This document shows, piece by piece, positions 52,784 through 63,299 of a stretch of 64,000 nt of DNA. Where the stretch lies: NCBI GenBank assembly GCA_028753945.1, contig JAPNXP010000006.1:2232001-2296000 (forward strand), in the 5' to 3' direction. This stretch comes from Hexactinellida sp. DTS-2022 (taxonomy: Eukaryota; Porifera; Hexactinellida). Under the pieces are notes generated by a model. The model was not told the origin of the DNA. It saw only the letters and a list, made by a program, of their open reading frames with translations, and ran no database searches. Every line of letters starts with the position of its first letter. The stretch's first letter is position 1. The position numbers and the translations under genes were made by a program.

Positions 52784-53086
52784 ATGTATACCCGGATACC
52801 ATATTCCTATATAGTTATGATACACTTTTCAGCTCTATCATTGCTAATTATTCGAATAAAGATCAATTCTCCATTTTGAAAATTAGAAACTGGCCTCTTT
52901 GTTTTATGGCCTTCTCGGCGACATATATAGTCGTATATTAAGTAGGTCATGGTTCACACCATCATTTTTCAATTGATGTAACGGTGTTAATCCAAAATAC
53001 TTCGGCTTCTTATTTATTCCATGCACAAATCTAATCTTTTATAGAATGCATAAATAATACGAAATAATTTTGTTGTCCAAAATTCA

Positions 53087-54646
53087 ATGGAATATACTAT
53101 TGAAGAATATAAACGCAGCTTTGGAAAAGTCTTTATAAGTTGTGATGGAAATAATTACATTCAGTCAAAACCTACGGACAAATATATTTTCCTTAAATGT
53201 GCTATATTTCGTACTGGCTGCAAGGGGACTAGTAGGATTAATCGTGAAACTAATTCAATTACCCCTTTGCGAGATCACAACCATACTGTGAATGATTATA
53301 TGTCAGAAATTTTTAAACTTAATCCAAATGCAAATCCACTTCTAAATCATCACAATCAAACCTCAGGAAAGTGTTCGATGATACGACTAGAACTGATTCT
53401 CATTCTTTCGATATTTCCTTTTACGGAATGTGAGTCATCCATGAACCGGGCTAGAAGGAAGATTCAACCAAAGATTCCCCTGACAGCTGATGAATTTTGT
53501 AAGATGTTGCCAACAACACCTTATGGCCAATATTTCAAAATTCTGGTGAGCAGACTGGAGTGATTTTCTTTTCTGAACAAATGGCCAAATTTCTAAGTGA
53601 AGTTACAAATATTCAATTTGATGGAACGTTTTATACAGTTCCTATCCAATTCGCTCAATTGTGGACTGTTTTTGTTTCTGTAGCCTGTAGGACGTCATAC
53701 TTTACCAGCAATTCACTGCTTAATGACGGCAGAGAGTAAGGAGTTATATAAAGCGGTGTTGGAAAATATTACCGTCTATGTCCCTCAATTCCAGCCTTCA
53801 GCCTCCATGTCACATTGGGAACCTGCAGCTGGAAATGCACTAACAGAAGTTTACCCACAGGTGAAGTTATATGGCTGCTGGGCAAAAACACAGAAACTAG
53901 GACTGGCTCATACATTCAGGAACAAAGCAGACACAAGATCTTTCACCAAACAATTGATGGCTATCCCTTTTTTGCCAGGACCTCTGATTACTCCCACTGC
54001 AAACTTAATTCAAATGCCTACTATCGAACATTCTGAGATGCAAAAAATGGAAAAATTAAAACTATATTTTTAGAAGAGATGGCTAACCCGAATAACACCC
54101 GAAGAACTATCAATTCATGAACTGAATTTTTCTACTAACAACGCGGCCGAAAGCTACCATTCAAAGTTAAAGTCGATAGTAGAAACTTGCCACCCACGAA
54201 TTTGGACGTTTATGTCGATACTAAATGAGGTAATTACAGATATGGACAATGATGTTGGACTCTTACGCCAGGGGCGAGAAATATCCAGACCTAGAAGGCT
54301 AGAAAGAAGACCTTGAAATGATGATTATAGGTTGGCATGCAAACAAAAACTCCAAGATGGAATTTACAACCCGTGGCAATTTTTGAAATCAATAAGCAAT
54401 TCAATCGGAAACATAGCGAATGATAACACTTCTTCAAGCGATTCCGAAGATGAGATTGATGAAAATTGTGCATCAGGAAATCAATGTGTTGTTTGTCTTG
54501 GACCCCGTACTGAGACGTGGGTATTTATGCCATGTCGGCATGCAAACTGCTGCAATGTATGTGTCCAAAGAATCGCTGACCTTGGGCAACCCTGTCCCAT
54601 GTGCCGTTTCTTTATAGAGTCTAGGTTTCAGATTTTCACAGATTAA
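53087..54646 (+). pseudogene. Mutator-like transposase with FLYWCH-type head and RING tail
   Basis: The first frame (53087-53563) has KYIFLKCAIFRTGCKGTSRI followed by a DHNHT pair, a FLYWCH/WRKY-type C2H2 finger. Then, in a shifted frame, VTNIQFDGTFYTVPIQFAQL (about 53605-53665) gives the first catalytic D. Another shift near 53690 leads to MTAESKELYKAVLENI and SMSHWEPAAGNALTEVYPQV, LYGCWAK (with a short deletion after CW) and LGLAHTFRNKADTRSFTKQL. An in-frame TAG (54071-54073) precedes KRWLTRITPEELSIHELNFS and TNNAAESYHSKLKSIVETCH, with the catalytic E in NNAAESYHSKLK. After a TGA the last open frame (54332-54646) ends in a C3HC4 RING: CVVCLGPR...MPCRHANCCNVCVQRI...CPMC. RING domains usually act as ubiquitin ligases. 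Several breaks; inactive as transposase. Confidence 0.8.
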
Positions 54647-54753
54647 TTATATTATTATTATTATTTTCACATTCTATTAAATAATTTATTAAATAACTCC
54701 TATTTGATGATCCTTGTGCTCAAGCAAGTAACAGTTGATAATTTACAGGTCAG

Positions 54754-56305
54754 CTGGGGCCTTATTCACTAAACTACTTAAACTAAGTAAACTTAGTATT
54801 ACTTAGTTTTTATCCCAAACTAAGTATTTAATTAGTTTATACTAAATTGTCATTAATTTAAAATTGATTATGCAGAATCAACATCGACAGTATTTAAGAT
54901 TTTAAAAGTGTTGAAATACAATATTTATTTATAAAAACTGTCATTTCGATCAATTACAACTTAACTATTATTTTTGAGTGGCACTATTTCTTTTATTAAT
55001 TGAAGCTGAAATAACTCAGAGTCTAATCACAGTGGCACGAAATGGTCAAATCCTGGAAGTAGCTATTTAGGTGTAACGCATTAAACTCCCATAGGTAAAT
55101 AATATCGCATTAAACTATATTATTTACCTATGGGAAATCGCATTCATAGAATACATTAGTGAAATTATATATTTTCTATGGCTTCAGATGTGAAAGTTAT
55201 GACGTCATTGTCACATTTTTGAAAGTGTTAAGATCCACCTAATTGCTCAAAACTCACATTTCATATCAGTTAGAAACGTGAAAATTAATAGACATTATGT
55301 ATACTAATAGTGCCTACATATTCCTCACCCAAAATCACGAATATTCTTAGTATTCATCATCAAATTACCACGTCATCATGACAATACAAAATTTTTGGAA
55401 ATTCACTTAATCGCACATAATTCGCACCGTCAACGAGATAAACTCTGTGAAAATTAATGGAACATAACATTAATGATGATGACACGTTGGTCACACCAGA
55501 TTTCGCTCATTAGCGCATTATGACGTAATCACAAAATTTCGCGAAGAATTAGCTAAACTACAAAACAGGGTCGGGGCAATCCTCCTATGGATAGTGCCAA
55601 AATAATAATATAGGCTAAGGGGAACGCCTTAGGTAAATCAATGTGATCAACTGAGTCCCTAAATATGAATTCCCAATTCCAATTCGCCAATAATATATTT
55701 CATATGTATAAAACTAACTAATCTCGAGATTTTAACAATATTACCATATATGGAAAGGTGTGAGAATCGTATAACTTACATTCCACTAATATTTTCGATA
55801 AACCAATATTACCGTTGGACTCCCAAAATATGATTTCCTGTACGAAAATGATACATTTCATATGTATAAAGTTAAGTAATCTCGAGATTTTAACAATATT
55901 ACCATATATGGAAGGGTGTGAAAATCGCATAACTTGCATTCCACAAATATTTTCGATAAACCAATATTACCGTTGGACTCCCAAAATATGACTTCCTATA
56001 CGACAATAATACATTCCTATGTCTAGCATTAGCGGATTACGGGATATCAATAAGTAACAATACTGTTTTAGGCCTACGCTAATTTTACAGTAAAACGAAG
56101 TTTACAGTCCCTATATTAAAGAAGTCCCTGGTAAAACTAAGTATTTAGCTCAAAAGTAAGTTTAAACTAAGTGTTTAAATAGTTTAGCTTTGTGAATACC
56201 TACTTAGTTTCTGCTAAGTAGTAAGAAAAATACTTAGTTTTACTTAGTTTTCTGGGAAATACTTATTTTAAGTTAAGTTTAAGTAGTTTAGTGATTAAGG
56301 CCCCA
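54754..56305. mobile_element. PIF/Harbinger-like non-autonomous element, 1.55 kb
   Basis: GGGGCCTTATTCACTAAACT on the left and AGTTTAGTGATTAAGGCCCC on the right are inverted; subterminal regions are dense in ACTTAGTTT and AACTAAGTA. The design copies the 25280-28936 Harbinger (GGCCCGTATTCACTAA ends, ACTTAAGTAC arrays). The exact 3-bp duplication could not be settled. It carries the 49275-type repeat (55196-55560) and an internal tandem pair. Confidence 0.75.
55690..56020. repeat. Two-copy tandem repeat, 158-bp unit
   Basis: CTCGAGATTTTAACAATATT begins at 55723 and again at 55881; AAACCAATATTACCGTTGGA also occurs twice. Lies inside the Harbinger-like element. Confidence 0.85.
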
Positions 56306-56559
56306 GTGATAAGTAACTTCATATTCAAACTAATTATTGATTCGGAAAGTGAAAGTCGATCTAAATATTGATTCGGACAAGTGAAGGTCATGATAATTCT
56401 GACAAATGCCAACTCCAAAATTCTGACAAATGCAGCGACCCCCAAATAATGAGAAAGAAAGAAATTCTTTAATTTATACTTTGAGAATTATTCAAAATAC
56501 AAAGATAATCTAGAAGAGAAACCTATAAGTACAGGATAGAAGTTCACTAAATATAAATA

Positions 56560-57607
56560 CGGTGTACTCCGCTTAATTGGGACACAGGTTAATCGGGACA
56601 GCCGCTTAATTGGGACAACGCCCCAAGAACAGAATCCTTTCAACAGAAGCTATTACTAAATGTTCGGTTAATCGAGACAAACTTCGCTTAATCGGGATAA
56701 ACTAAACAAATTTGGTTCAAAATTCGTTCTCGCTGAATAGAAAATTCATATTAATCGGAACAAATTCTAATAATCTTGTCAATACTGATGAAGGCAATAC
56801 AAATATCTAAATATTTTCAATTTTTTATTGATTTCAGTGTACAGTGGAACCTCTATAAGTGGGGGAGCTGGGACGGGGAAAATTTCAATTGCCCCCCATT
56901 CCCCGGTTATAAAATTCAATTGGAAAAACATTATATATGCTATATTATACAAAATATTCATATAACACACACATTAATGCACGTTCTAGTTCTTATTTGT
57001 ATGTTATGACAATTTAGTTAACTGCTGATCTACACTAGGTGATTTATTCTAAAAACATCAGAGTAGATCAATCGAAAATATTTTTTCTGTAGAACTTTTG
57101 AGTCGATTTATTTGAAATATTGTATAATTTTATAAGAATCATTTTAGGATTTGTCCATTCCCCCCATTTATGGAGGTTGTTTTGTATGGAGATAAAAACT
57201 CCTTGAAATTTATGGTCCCCCTTCCCCACTTCCCCGCTTATAGAGGTTCATTTGTATGGATATAAACGAATATGGTAAAAAAATTCCCCACTTATGGAGG
57301 TTCCCCATTTATAGAGACCCCACTTATAGAGGTTGCACTGTAATCGAAAATTTTTCCAGAGATTATGGCCTTGTGGTTCAGGGATATATTAAATGGTGTA
57401 GATAATATTACGGCTCATTCTATGGGTTTGAGAAGAATCAAGGGTCCTCAGGCATTGGAGGAATTGTTGTAACAGGTTTAAAAACAAAATTTGTGTATAT
57501 CACAGGTAAATCACTACTTTACAAAGGTTTTTCGGTTAATTGGGATCTCCGCTTAATTGGCACAAGAGGCCTGGAACAAAAGTGTCCCAATTAAGCGGAG
57601 TAGACTG
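56560..57607. mobile_element. pogo/Tigger-like MITE, TACTCCGCTTAATTGGGACA ends, interrupted
   Basis: TA on both sides (56558-56559, 57608-57609). Left GTACTCCGCTTAATTGGGAC, right GTCCCAATTAAGCGGAGTAG; further TTAATCGGGACA units follow inside each end. It contains a complete second pogo-like MITE at 56842-57340. Confidence 0.85.
56842..57340. mobile_element. pogo/Tigger-like MITE, CAGTGGAACCTCTATAAGTG family, copy 2
   Basis: 499 bp, TA on both sides, nearly identical to 51672-52173. Inserted in the 56560-57607 element. Confidence 0.9.
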
Positions 57608-57694
57608 TATAACAAGATGAAACAATAGAGTAAGTTTCAACAAGTTTAAACAATAGAGTAGATTCAATATAATTATTACAAGATGAAACAATGG

Positions 57695-58170
57695 AAATTG
57701 ATTTAACAGTTTACTCAATCTGAAGTGTGAGGAAACACAGGAGATCGGTATCCCAATTATGGCACTAACCTAGGTCATATTGAACATTTGTAATTTGCAA
57801 AAAGGTGTAGAATGTAATAATCTATCCAAATAGGTAAATTTTATCAAGGTGTGGTCAGGGCAACGTCTACGGAGAAATATCAAATTTGCAACCTGTGCCG
57901 ACGCATGTTCCTTTGGTGGCACTATATTTTATGGTGGGTTATTGATAGTGCCTCCAAAGAACATGCTGTCGGCACAGGCTGCAATTTTTGGAATTTACCA
58001 TTTGTTAATTGGACCTAGTCACAAGGAACGGTAGATAAATTTGAAGTCTCAATTTTTGGAATTTACCATTTGTTAATTGGACCTAGTCACAAGGAACGGT
58101 AGATAAATTTGAAGTTTGTTTCTATCATAAACCATCTTGAGTTTAATGCCATTCATTCATTATGTATTGA
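57695..58170. repeat. 476-bp direct repeat, left of the LINE
   Basis: Runs from AAATTGATTTAACAG to TTATGTATTGA and returns at 62292-62769 with only two one-base insertions noticed. It starts exactly where the LINE poly-A ends on the other side and ends exactly where the LINE begins, so it behaves as a very long target duplication. It contains an older 68-bp tandem duplication (57982-58117) that both copies share. Confidence 0.9.
57882..57988. repeat. Long hairpin, copy 1 of the GTGCCGAC family
   Basis: The 5' arm (AAATTTGCAACCTGTGCCGA...CTTTGGTGGCACTAT) pairs with ATAGTGCCTCCAAAG...GTCGGCACAGGCTGCAATTT over about 40 base pairs with a few bulges; loop about 19 nt. The shape resembles a microRNA precursor or the centre of a small foldback element. 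Confidence 0.75.
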
Positions 58171-58584
58171 CTTTTACAAACTCTTCAAATAAAAACTTAC
58201 AGTTTAATTAGATTGTATATTACCTATCTCTTTGGATGGATTTCTCACAGACTAACTCTCTTGGTTGCCACCTTCCAAAAGGTCTAAAGTGTGGACATTG
58301 GAATGTACAAAGTATTTGTAACAAATTGGACGAGTTCACCTTACTCCTTTCCGGTTCCCAGGACAAAATGGACTTTCTTGCCATAACTGAGACATGGCTA
58401 AATGATTCATATGATGACGCCTGGACTAGTATTCCAGGATTTACTAACGAAAGAAGAGACAGAAGCAACAATCAGCGTGGAGGTGGTATACTAGTATACA
58501 TCAATGAAAACATTCCGTATATTAGAAGAACAGATTATGAATCTATTTCTCCACAACTAGAATGTATATGGCTTGAGTTAAAAA

Positions 58585-59559
58585 TAGGGCTGAAACGAAT
58601 ATACCGAATATTCGAATATTCGTTCGAAATGATTGAACGAATATTCGTTACGAAACGAATATTCGTTTGGACGAATATTAGATTGAAACGGATATTCGTT
58701 AACTAATTTTGGACAACAACAAGACTTTTGTATAGCTTAGAGCAGTAGTTCTCAAACTTTTCACAGCCCGTACCACTTCATCAAATATTAGGGTGTCCGC
58801 GTACCACCATAATGATCAATATTTAAATACACCCCTGAAAACGACGTACAGCAAATTGTACTAAAGTACATTTCCATTGTATTTAATAACATCTAAATGT
58901 TGATGCATTTTTAAAGTATAATGATCTACCCCCTCTCAAGGGCGTAGCTAGGATGAAGTCTCTGCGCGGTCAAATGAACAAGGAGCGAGCGTAGCGAGCG
59001 ACCTAAGGGGTTTGGGAGTATACCCCCAGGATTTTTTGCAGAGTTAATGTTAAATACTAATCTACATGCAGAAAGCATAATTTGCTAACAAAAACAAAAT
59101 ACAATTGATTTAGAATGTGTAGTCTAGCAACATTAGAGAATTGAAGATATTGACGGTGTTGAATAATATCAACAATAAACTGCCAAAAATTCAAATGGCT
59201 GAAAAAAGTATTTCCCAGTTCCCCTGACTCCTCCTCCCTCCGCCTATAGCTCCGCGTACCACTAGAAAGGAGCTCGCGTACCACCAGTGGTACGCGTACC
59301 ACAGTTTGAGAACCACTGGCTTAGAGATATCGTAAATATATATTCCCACTTAAACTAGCTGATTATTAGTTAACTTGTGTATAATACACTATGTAACTAT
59401 TATTATACCATTGTAACATTATCAAAAACCTATTTTCCAATGTATTTTGTCTCTAGAATTTGATTTAATGCTTAGTCATCCAAACGAACGAATATTCGAA
59501 TATTCGTTCGTTTAGAAAAAGTTTCGTTCGTTAGATTTCGAATATTCGTTTCAGCCCTA
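58585..59559. mobile_element. hAT-like element, 975 bp, inside the LINE
   Basis: Ends TAGGGCTGAAACGAATA and ATTCGTTTCAGCCCTA; GTTAAAAA stands on both sides (58577-58584, 59560-59567). Both subterminal regions are packed with CGAATATTCG and ACGAATATTCGTT palindromes. Contains another hAT-like element at 58743-59318. Confidence 0.95.
58743..59318. mobile_element. hAT-like element, 576 bp, inside the 975-bp hAT element
   Basis: Ends CAGTAGTTCTCAAACTTT and CAGTTTGAGAACCACTG; GCTTAGAG on both sides (58735-58742, 59319-59326). CAGTGGTTCTCAAACT is a classic hAT end. Subterminal CGTACCAC repeats; no transposase. Confidence 0.95.
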
Positions 59560-62291
59560 GTTAAAAACGTCTCACATGGGTTCAATTATGTTATGCACGG
59601 CGTATAGAGCACCATCTTTGTCGGGTTGTTCTTGGATTCAGAGATTTGAAGACATGTTAGAGGCAGTCTATCTCAAGGATTCAAAAGTAATAATTATTGG
59701 TGATTATAATTTTGACCTTTTAAATCCTGAATCTTTAGAAGTGAAAAGATGGATCAATCTACTATCCGTCACTTATAACTTTACGTCGCTAGTAAACTCT
59801 CCAACACGCATAACCAGGGATAGTCTATCTATTGTTGATCATTTGTTTGTATCACATCCTCATATTGTGAGTGCTGTGAACATTCCAAACATCGGCCTCA
59901 GCGACCACTACCCTGTACTTTTTTCCTTAAGCAAATCGAATATGAAAAGTAGTGGGCAGAAGACAATCACTTATCGTTGTTTCAAACTTTTTGTCCAAGA
60001 AGATTTTCTCAGGGATCTATTGGAGTTACCATGGATTACAATAGATATCTTCGACGAACCAGATGATGCGTTGGAATGCTGGTATACATATTTTACAAAT
60101 ATTCTTGATAAACATGCACCTATAAGAGAAAAGAGAGTAAAACATATTTATAAACCTGAATGGTTAACAGCTGATATTTCAAAGGCTATAGCTAAGCGAA
60201 ATGCTCTCAGAAAAGGGAATGAATTAGTCAATTACAGATTTTGGAGAAATAAAGTTTTGAGTTTAATAAGGATATCGAAAAGAACTTTTTACATGCGCGA
60301 GATTGAGAAGAATACAAGTGATACTAGGAAACTCTGGAAATTAATAAATGAAATTGCTCAAAAAAAAACCTTCACAAGTTCTACTATCCTGGAAGTGGGT
60401 CAAAATTTGATCACTGACAAGTATCAGATTGCGAATGCTTTTAATGATTTTTTTACTAACGTGGCATCAACAATCATAGATGGAAACATTACAATTGTGT
60501 CTAATTCATCTTTTAATAATATCGAATATCTTGTGTCATCCAAAATGGAAAACAATACAAGTTTCGAAATTCCTCCTCTAAACAAAAGTGAAGTTGCAAA
60601 ATTTTTATATGAGCTAAATGAAACAAAAGCTACTGGACCAGACTTTATCAGTCCTAGATTATTAAAGATTTCAGCAGATATTATAGCACCTTCTCTAACC
60701 AAAATATGTAATCTCTCTATTTCGAAAGGGATATTTCCAAAGAAATGGAAAGAGGCAAGTGTTATTCCTTTGCACAAGGGTGGGGACATTAAAAAATGTA
60801 ATAATTACAGGCCTATTTCTATCCTGTGTAGTATGTCTAAGATCCTAGAAAAGCATGTACATATCCACTTCTATTAATACTTAAACTCATATGGTCTCTT
60901 ATGTCCTGCTCAGTCAGGTTTTCGAAAATTTCACTCTTGTGAGACTTCTTTAACAAGTTTACTTGACAAATGGACAAATTCAATGGAAAACCGTCTCTTA
61001 AATGGAGTACTGATTGTTGACCTAAAGAAGGCTTTCGATTTGGTATCTCATGAAATTTTAATCCAGAAATTGAGACTTTATCGCTGTAGTATTCCGACTC
61101 TAAATTGGTTTAAGTCATATCTCACAGACCGTACCCAGAGAACAATCTTCAAAGGAACCAAATCCGACTCTAATTTTATTTCATCAGGAGTTCCTCAAGG
61201 TTCTATTTTAGGCCCCCTACTTTTCATCATATTTATCAATGATCTTCCGTCTATTATTAAATCCAATACAGAATTATATGCTGACGACACAACAATTTCA
61301 ACGCAAGGAGATTCCCTAGTAGAAGTTGAATCTAACTTACAAGAAGCGGCAAATAATCTCAGTAGATGGTGTAATGAAAATAAAATGGCCATAAATTGTA
61401 TTAAAACTATGGTGATGTTGGTTGCTACAAAAAAAAGACTATCACTTCTTCCAAGCACCAATTTGAATATAACAATAGACAACGTCACTATTAAAAATGT
61501 AAGCGTGTTCAAAATTCTTGGCGTAGCTATAGATAATAACCTTTCTTGGCAGAGTCATTCACACAATGTATATGCCTCTATCTGCAAAAATCTTGCTCTT
61601 TTGAAGAGAATTAGACATTTCCTACCTTTTCATACAAGGAAAGTTTACTATAATGCGCATGTATTATCTAAATTTGTGTATTGTATGTCAATCTGGGGAA
61701 ATTCGATTAATATAGAGCCGCTTTATAAACTACAAAAGCGAGCAGCCAGAATTATTCTAGACATAACAGATATAAGAACCCCTACAAAATGTATGTTTAA
61801 AAGGTTAAGCTGGCTCCCTCTTGAATATATAGTGAAAATACAAACTCTCAACCTAGTATACCGATCCCTAAACCACCTAACATCTGATAAATTACAAGAA
61901 ATGTTTAAATATATTTACAACGTGCAATCACGTACAAGATCAGCTAAGAAAGAATTATTGTATGTTCCTAATCGTGTTCGTCTTAAATGCAGGAGTAATT
62001 CCTTTATGTATCAGGGAGCAAATTTGTGGAACACTCTACCATTTGATGTCAGGAAATCAAAATCTTTAACTATATTTAAAAGACTGCTAAAGAACCTTTA
62101 CTATGAAATATATTTTAGTACTGAAACCAATTTTTGAACTTGAAACTCTGAACATTGTGTAAATATCCAATTGTAATTGTATTTGTATATAGCCTGTGTT
62201 GTGCTTTTGATTGTATGTATATATGTTGGACCGTATGGAAGAATAGCTTAATAGCTAAACACGTCATCCATTAAAGAATTAAAAAAAAAAA

Positions 62292-62769
62292 AAATTGATT
62301 TAACAGTTTTACTCAATCTGAAGTGTGAGGAAACACAGGAGATCGGTATCCCAATTATGGCACTAACCTAGGTCATATTGAACATTTGTAATTTGCAAAA
62401 AGGTGTAGAATGTAATAATCTATCCAAATAGGTAAATTTTATCAAGGTGTGGTCAGGGCAACGTCTACGGAGAAATATCAAATTTGCAACCTGTGCCGAC
62501 GCATGTTCCTTTGGTGGCACTATATTTTATGGTGGGTTATTGATAGTGCCTCCAAAGAACATGCTGTCGGCACAGGCTGCAATTTTTGGAATTTACCATT
62601 TGTTAATTGGACCTAGTCACAAGGAACGGTAGATAAATTTGAAGTCTCAATTTTTGGAATTTACCATTTGTTAATTGGACCTAGTCACAAGGAACCGGTA
62701 GATAAATTTGAAGTTTGTTTCTATCATAAACCATCTTGAGTTTAATGCCATTCATTCATTATGTATTGA
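62292..62769. repeat. 478-bp direct repeat, right of the LINE
   Basis: Second copy of 57695-58170, including the hairpin (62480-62586) and the 68-bp tandem duplication; differs by an extra T near 62310 and an extra C near 62697. Confidence 0.9.
62480..62586. repeat. Long hairpin, copy 2 of the GTGCCGAC family
   Basis: Same sequence as 57882-57988, duplicated with the LINE flanks. Confidence 0.75.
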
Positions 62770-62869
62770 TAATAAACTATATTATTAGTTATTTATTTCA
62801 GCAATGTTATCCACGGTGAGTTGAGGAAAATTCAACAAATTCCGTATTTATTTTATTTTATTTAATCCG

Positions 62870-63245
62870 TTGTATAGTAATACTACAAATAAATAGAAGT
62901 CAGCTCGAATTCACAAGTTAAATCAATGTAATTATCGCAATAAACAATAGTGAAAGATTTAACAAGTTATATCAATATAATTATCGCAAGTTGAACCAAT
63001 GGAATTAAATTTAACACTTTAAATGGAACTGAAGTGTCAAAGGAAACTTGCAACTCTATTGTGGCACTAACGAAACCAAATTTAAAAATTCGTGCACTGT
63101 GAAAAGGTGTAGAATTTAATTCTCTATCCGTACATGTAAAATTTATCAAGCTCAATAATAATTATTTCATTTTATGAGCCATAATTGGTTTAAATAAGTG
63201 TTAATATAATTTGATCAAAATTCGTAACCCCAGGTGCAAATTAGA
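62870..63245. repeat. Dispersed repeat, further copy of the 47.9-49.1 kb family
   Basis: Shares TATTGTGGCACTAACG, GAATTTAATTCTCTATCCGT, TTTTATGAGCCATAATTGG and CGTAACCCCAGGTGCAAATT with the other copies. The GTGCCGAC hairpin is absent here. Confidence 0.6.
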
Positions 63246-63299
63246 CGGTTACTCCGCACCTGCATGGCAATTTCAGCCCTCAATTTTCAGCCCTCACCC

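Larger units (their letters stand above)
51240..52890. repeat. Relative of the 40.4-42.0 kb palindrome region, twice interrupted
   Basis: 51350-51450 matches 40430-40520 (ACGAATTTATGAATTTGGGA, AATGGACCGAAAATGGG). From 52175 it follows the right arm of the palindrome: GAATGTGTCAACATTCCATT, ATAACGCGTCTAATTATGTT and CATCAGATGATGACATATCA. Its left arm is reduced to about 30 bases around TATGCCTAACTACAATAATT, so it does not form a long hairpin. A pogo-like MITE (51672-52173) and a hAT-like element (52543-52783) interrupt it. Confidence 0.7.
58236..62137 (+). pseudogene. LINE endonuclease-reverse transcriptase (ORF2)
   Basis: The endonuclease begins GHWNVQSICNKLDEF, FLAITETWLND (catalytic N and E), runs to ECIWLELK at 58584, and after the inserted element resumes in the same frame at 59568. 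It continues with IIIGDYNFDLL, then NSPTRIT and IGLSDHYPVLFS (D and SDH of APE-type nucleases). The reverse transcriptase follows: ETKATGPDFISPRLLKI, KEASVIPLHKGG, NNYRPISIL; then, past one TAA at 60875-60877, QSGFRKFHSCETS, LIVDLKKAFDLVSHE, SSGVPQGSILGPLLF and LYADDTTIS (61274-61300; YADD 61277-61288). It ends NLWNTLPFDVRK.., stop 62135-62137. Apart from the hAT insertion and one in-frame stop it looks undamaged. Endonuclease and RT would prime reverse transcription at a target nick. Confidence 0.9.
58171..62291 (+). mobile_element. CR1/L2-type LINE retrotransposon, nearly complete ORF2
   Basis: Only about 65 bases precede the first codon of the endonuclease-RT gene, so ORF1 and the 5' UTR are missing (5' truncation). 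A 150-base 3' UTR ends in a 14-16 base A-tract at 62280-62294. A hAT element (58585-59559) interrupts the gene. The element is bounded by the 476-bp duplication. Confidence 0.85.

Noticed and set aside
57849-58034. 61-codon frame occurring identically at 62447-62632
   Set aside because: Both lie over the hairpin in the duplicated LINE flank; identity is due to the recent duplication.
58236-58706. The end of this frame as a natural protein C-terminus
   Set aside because: The last 40 codons are read from the inserted hAT element; the LINE protein continues after 59567.
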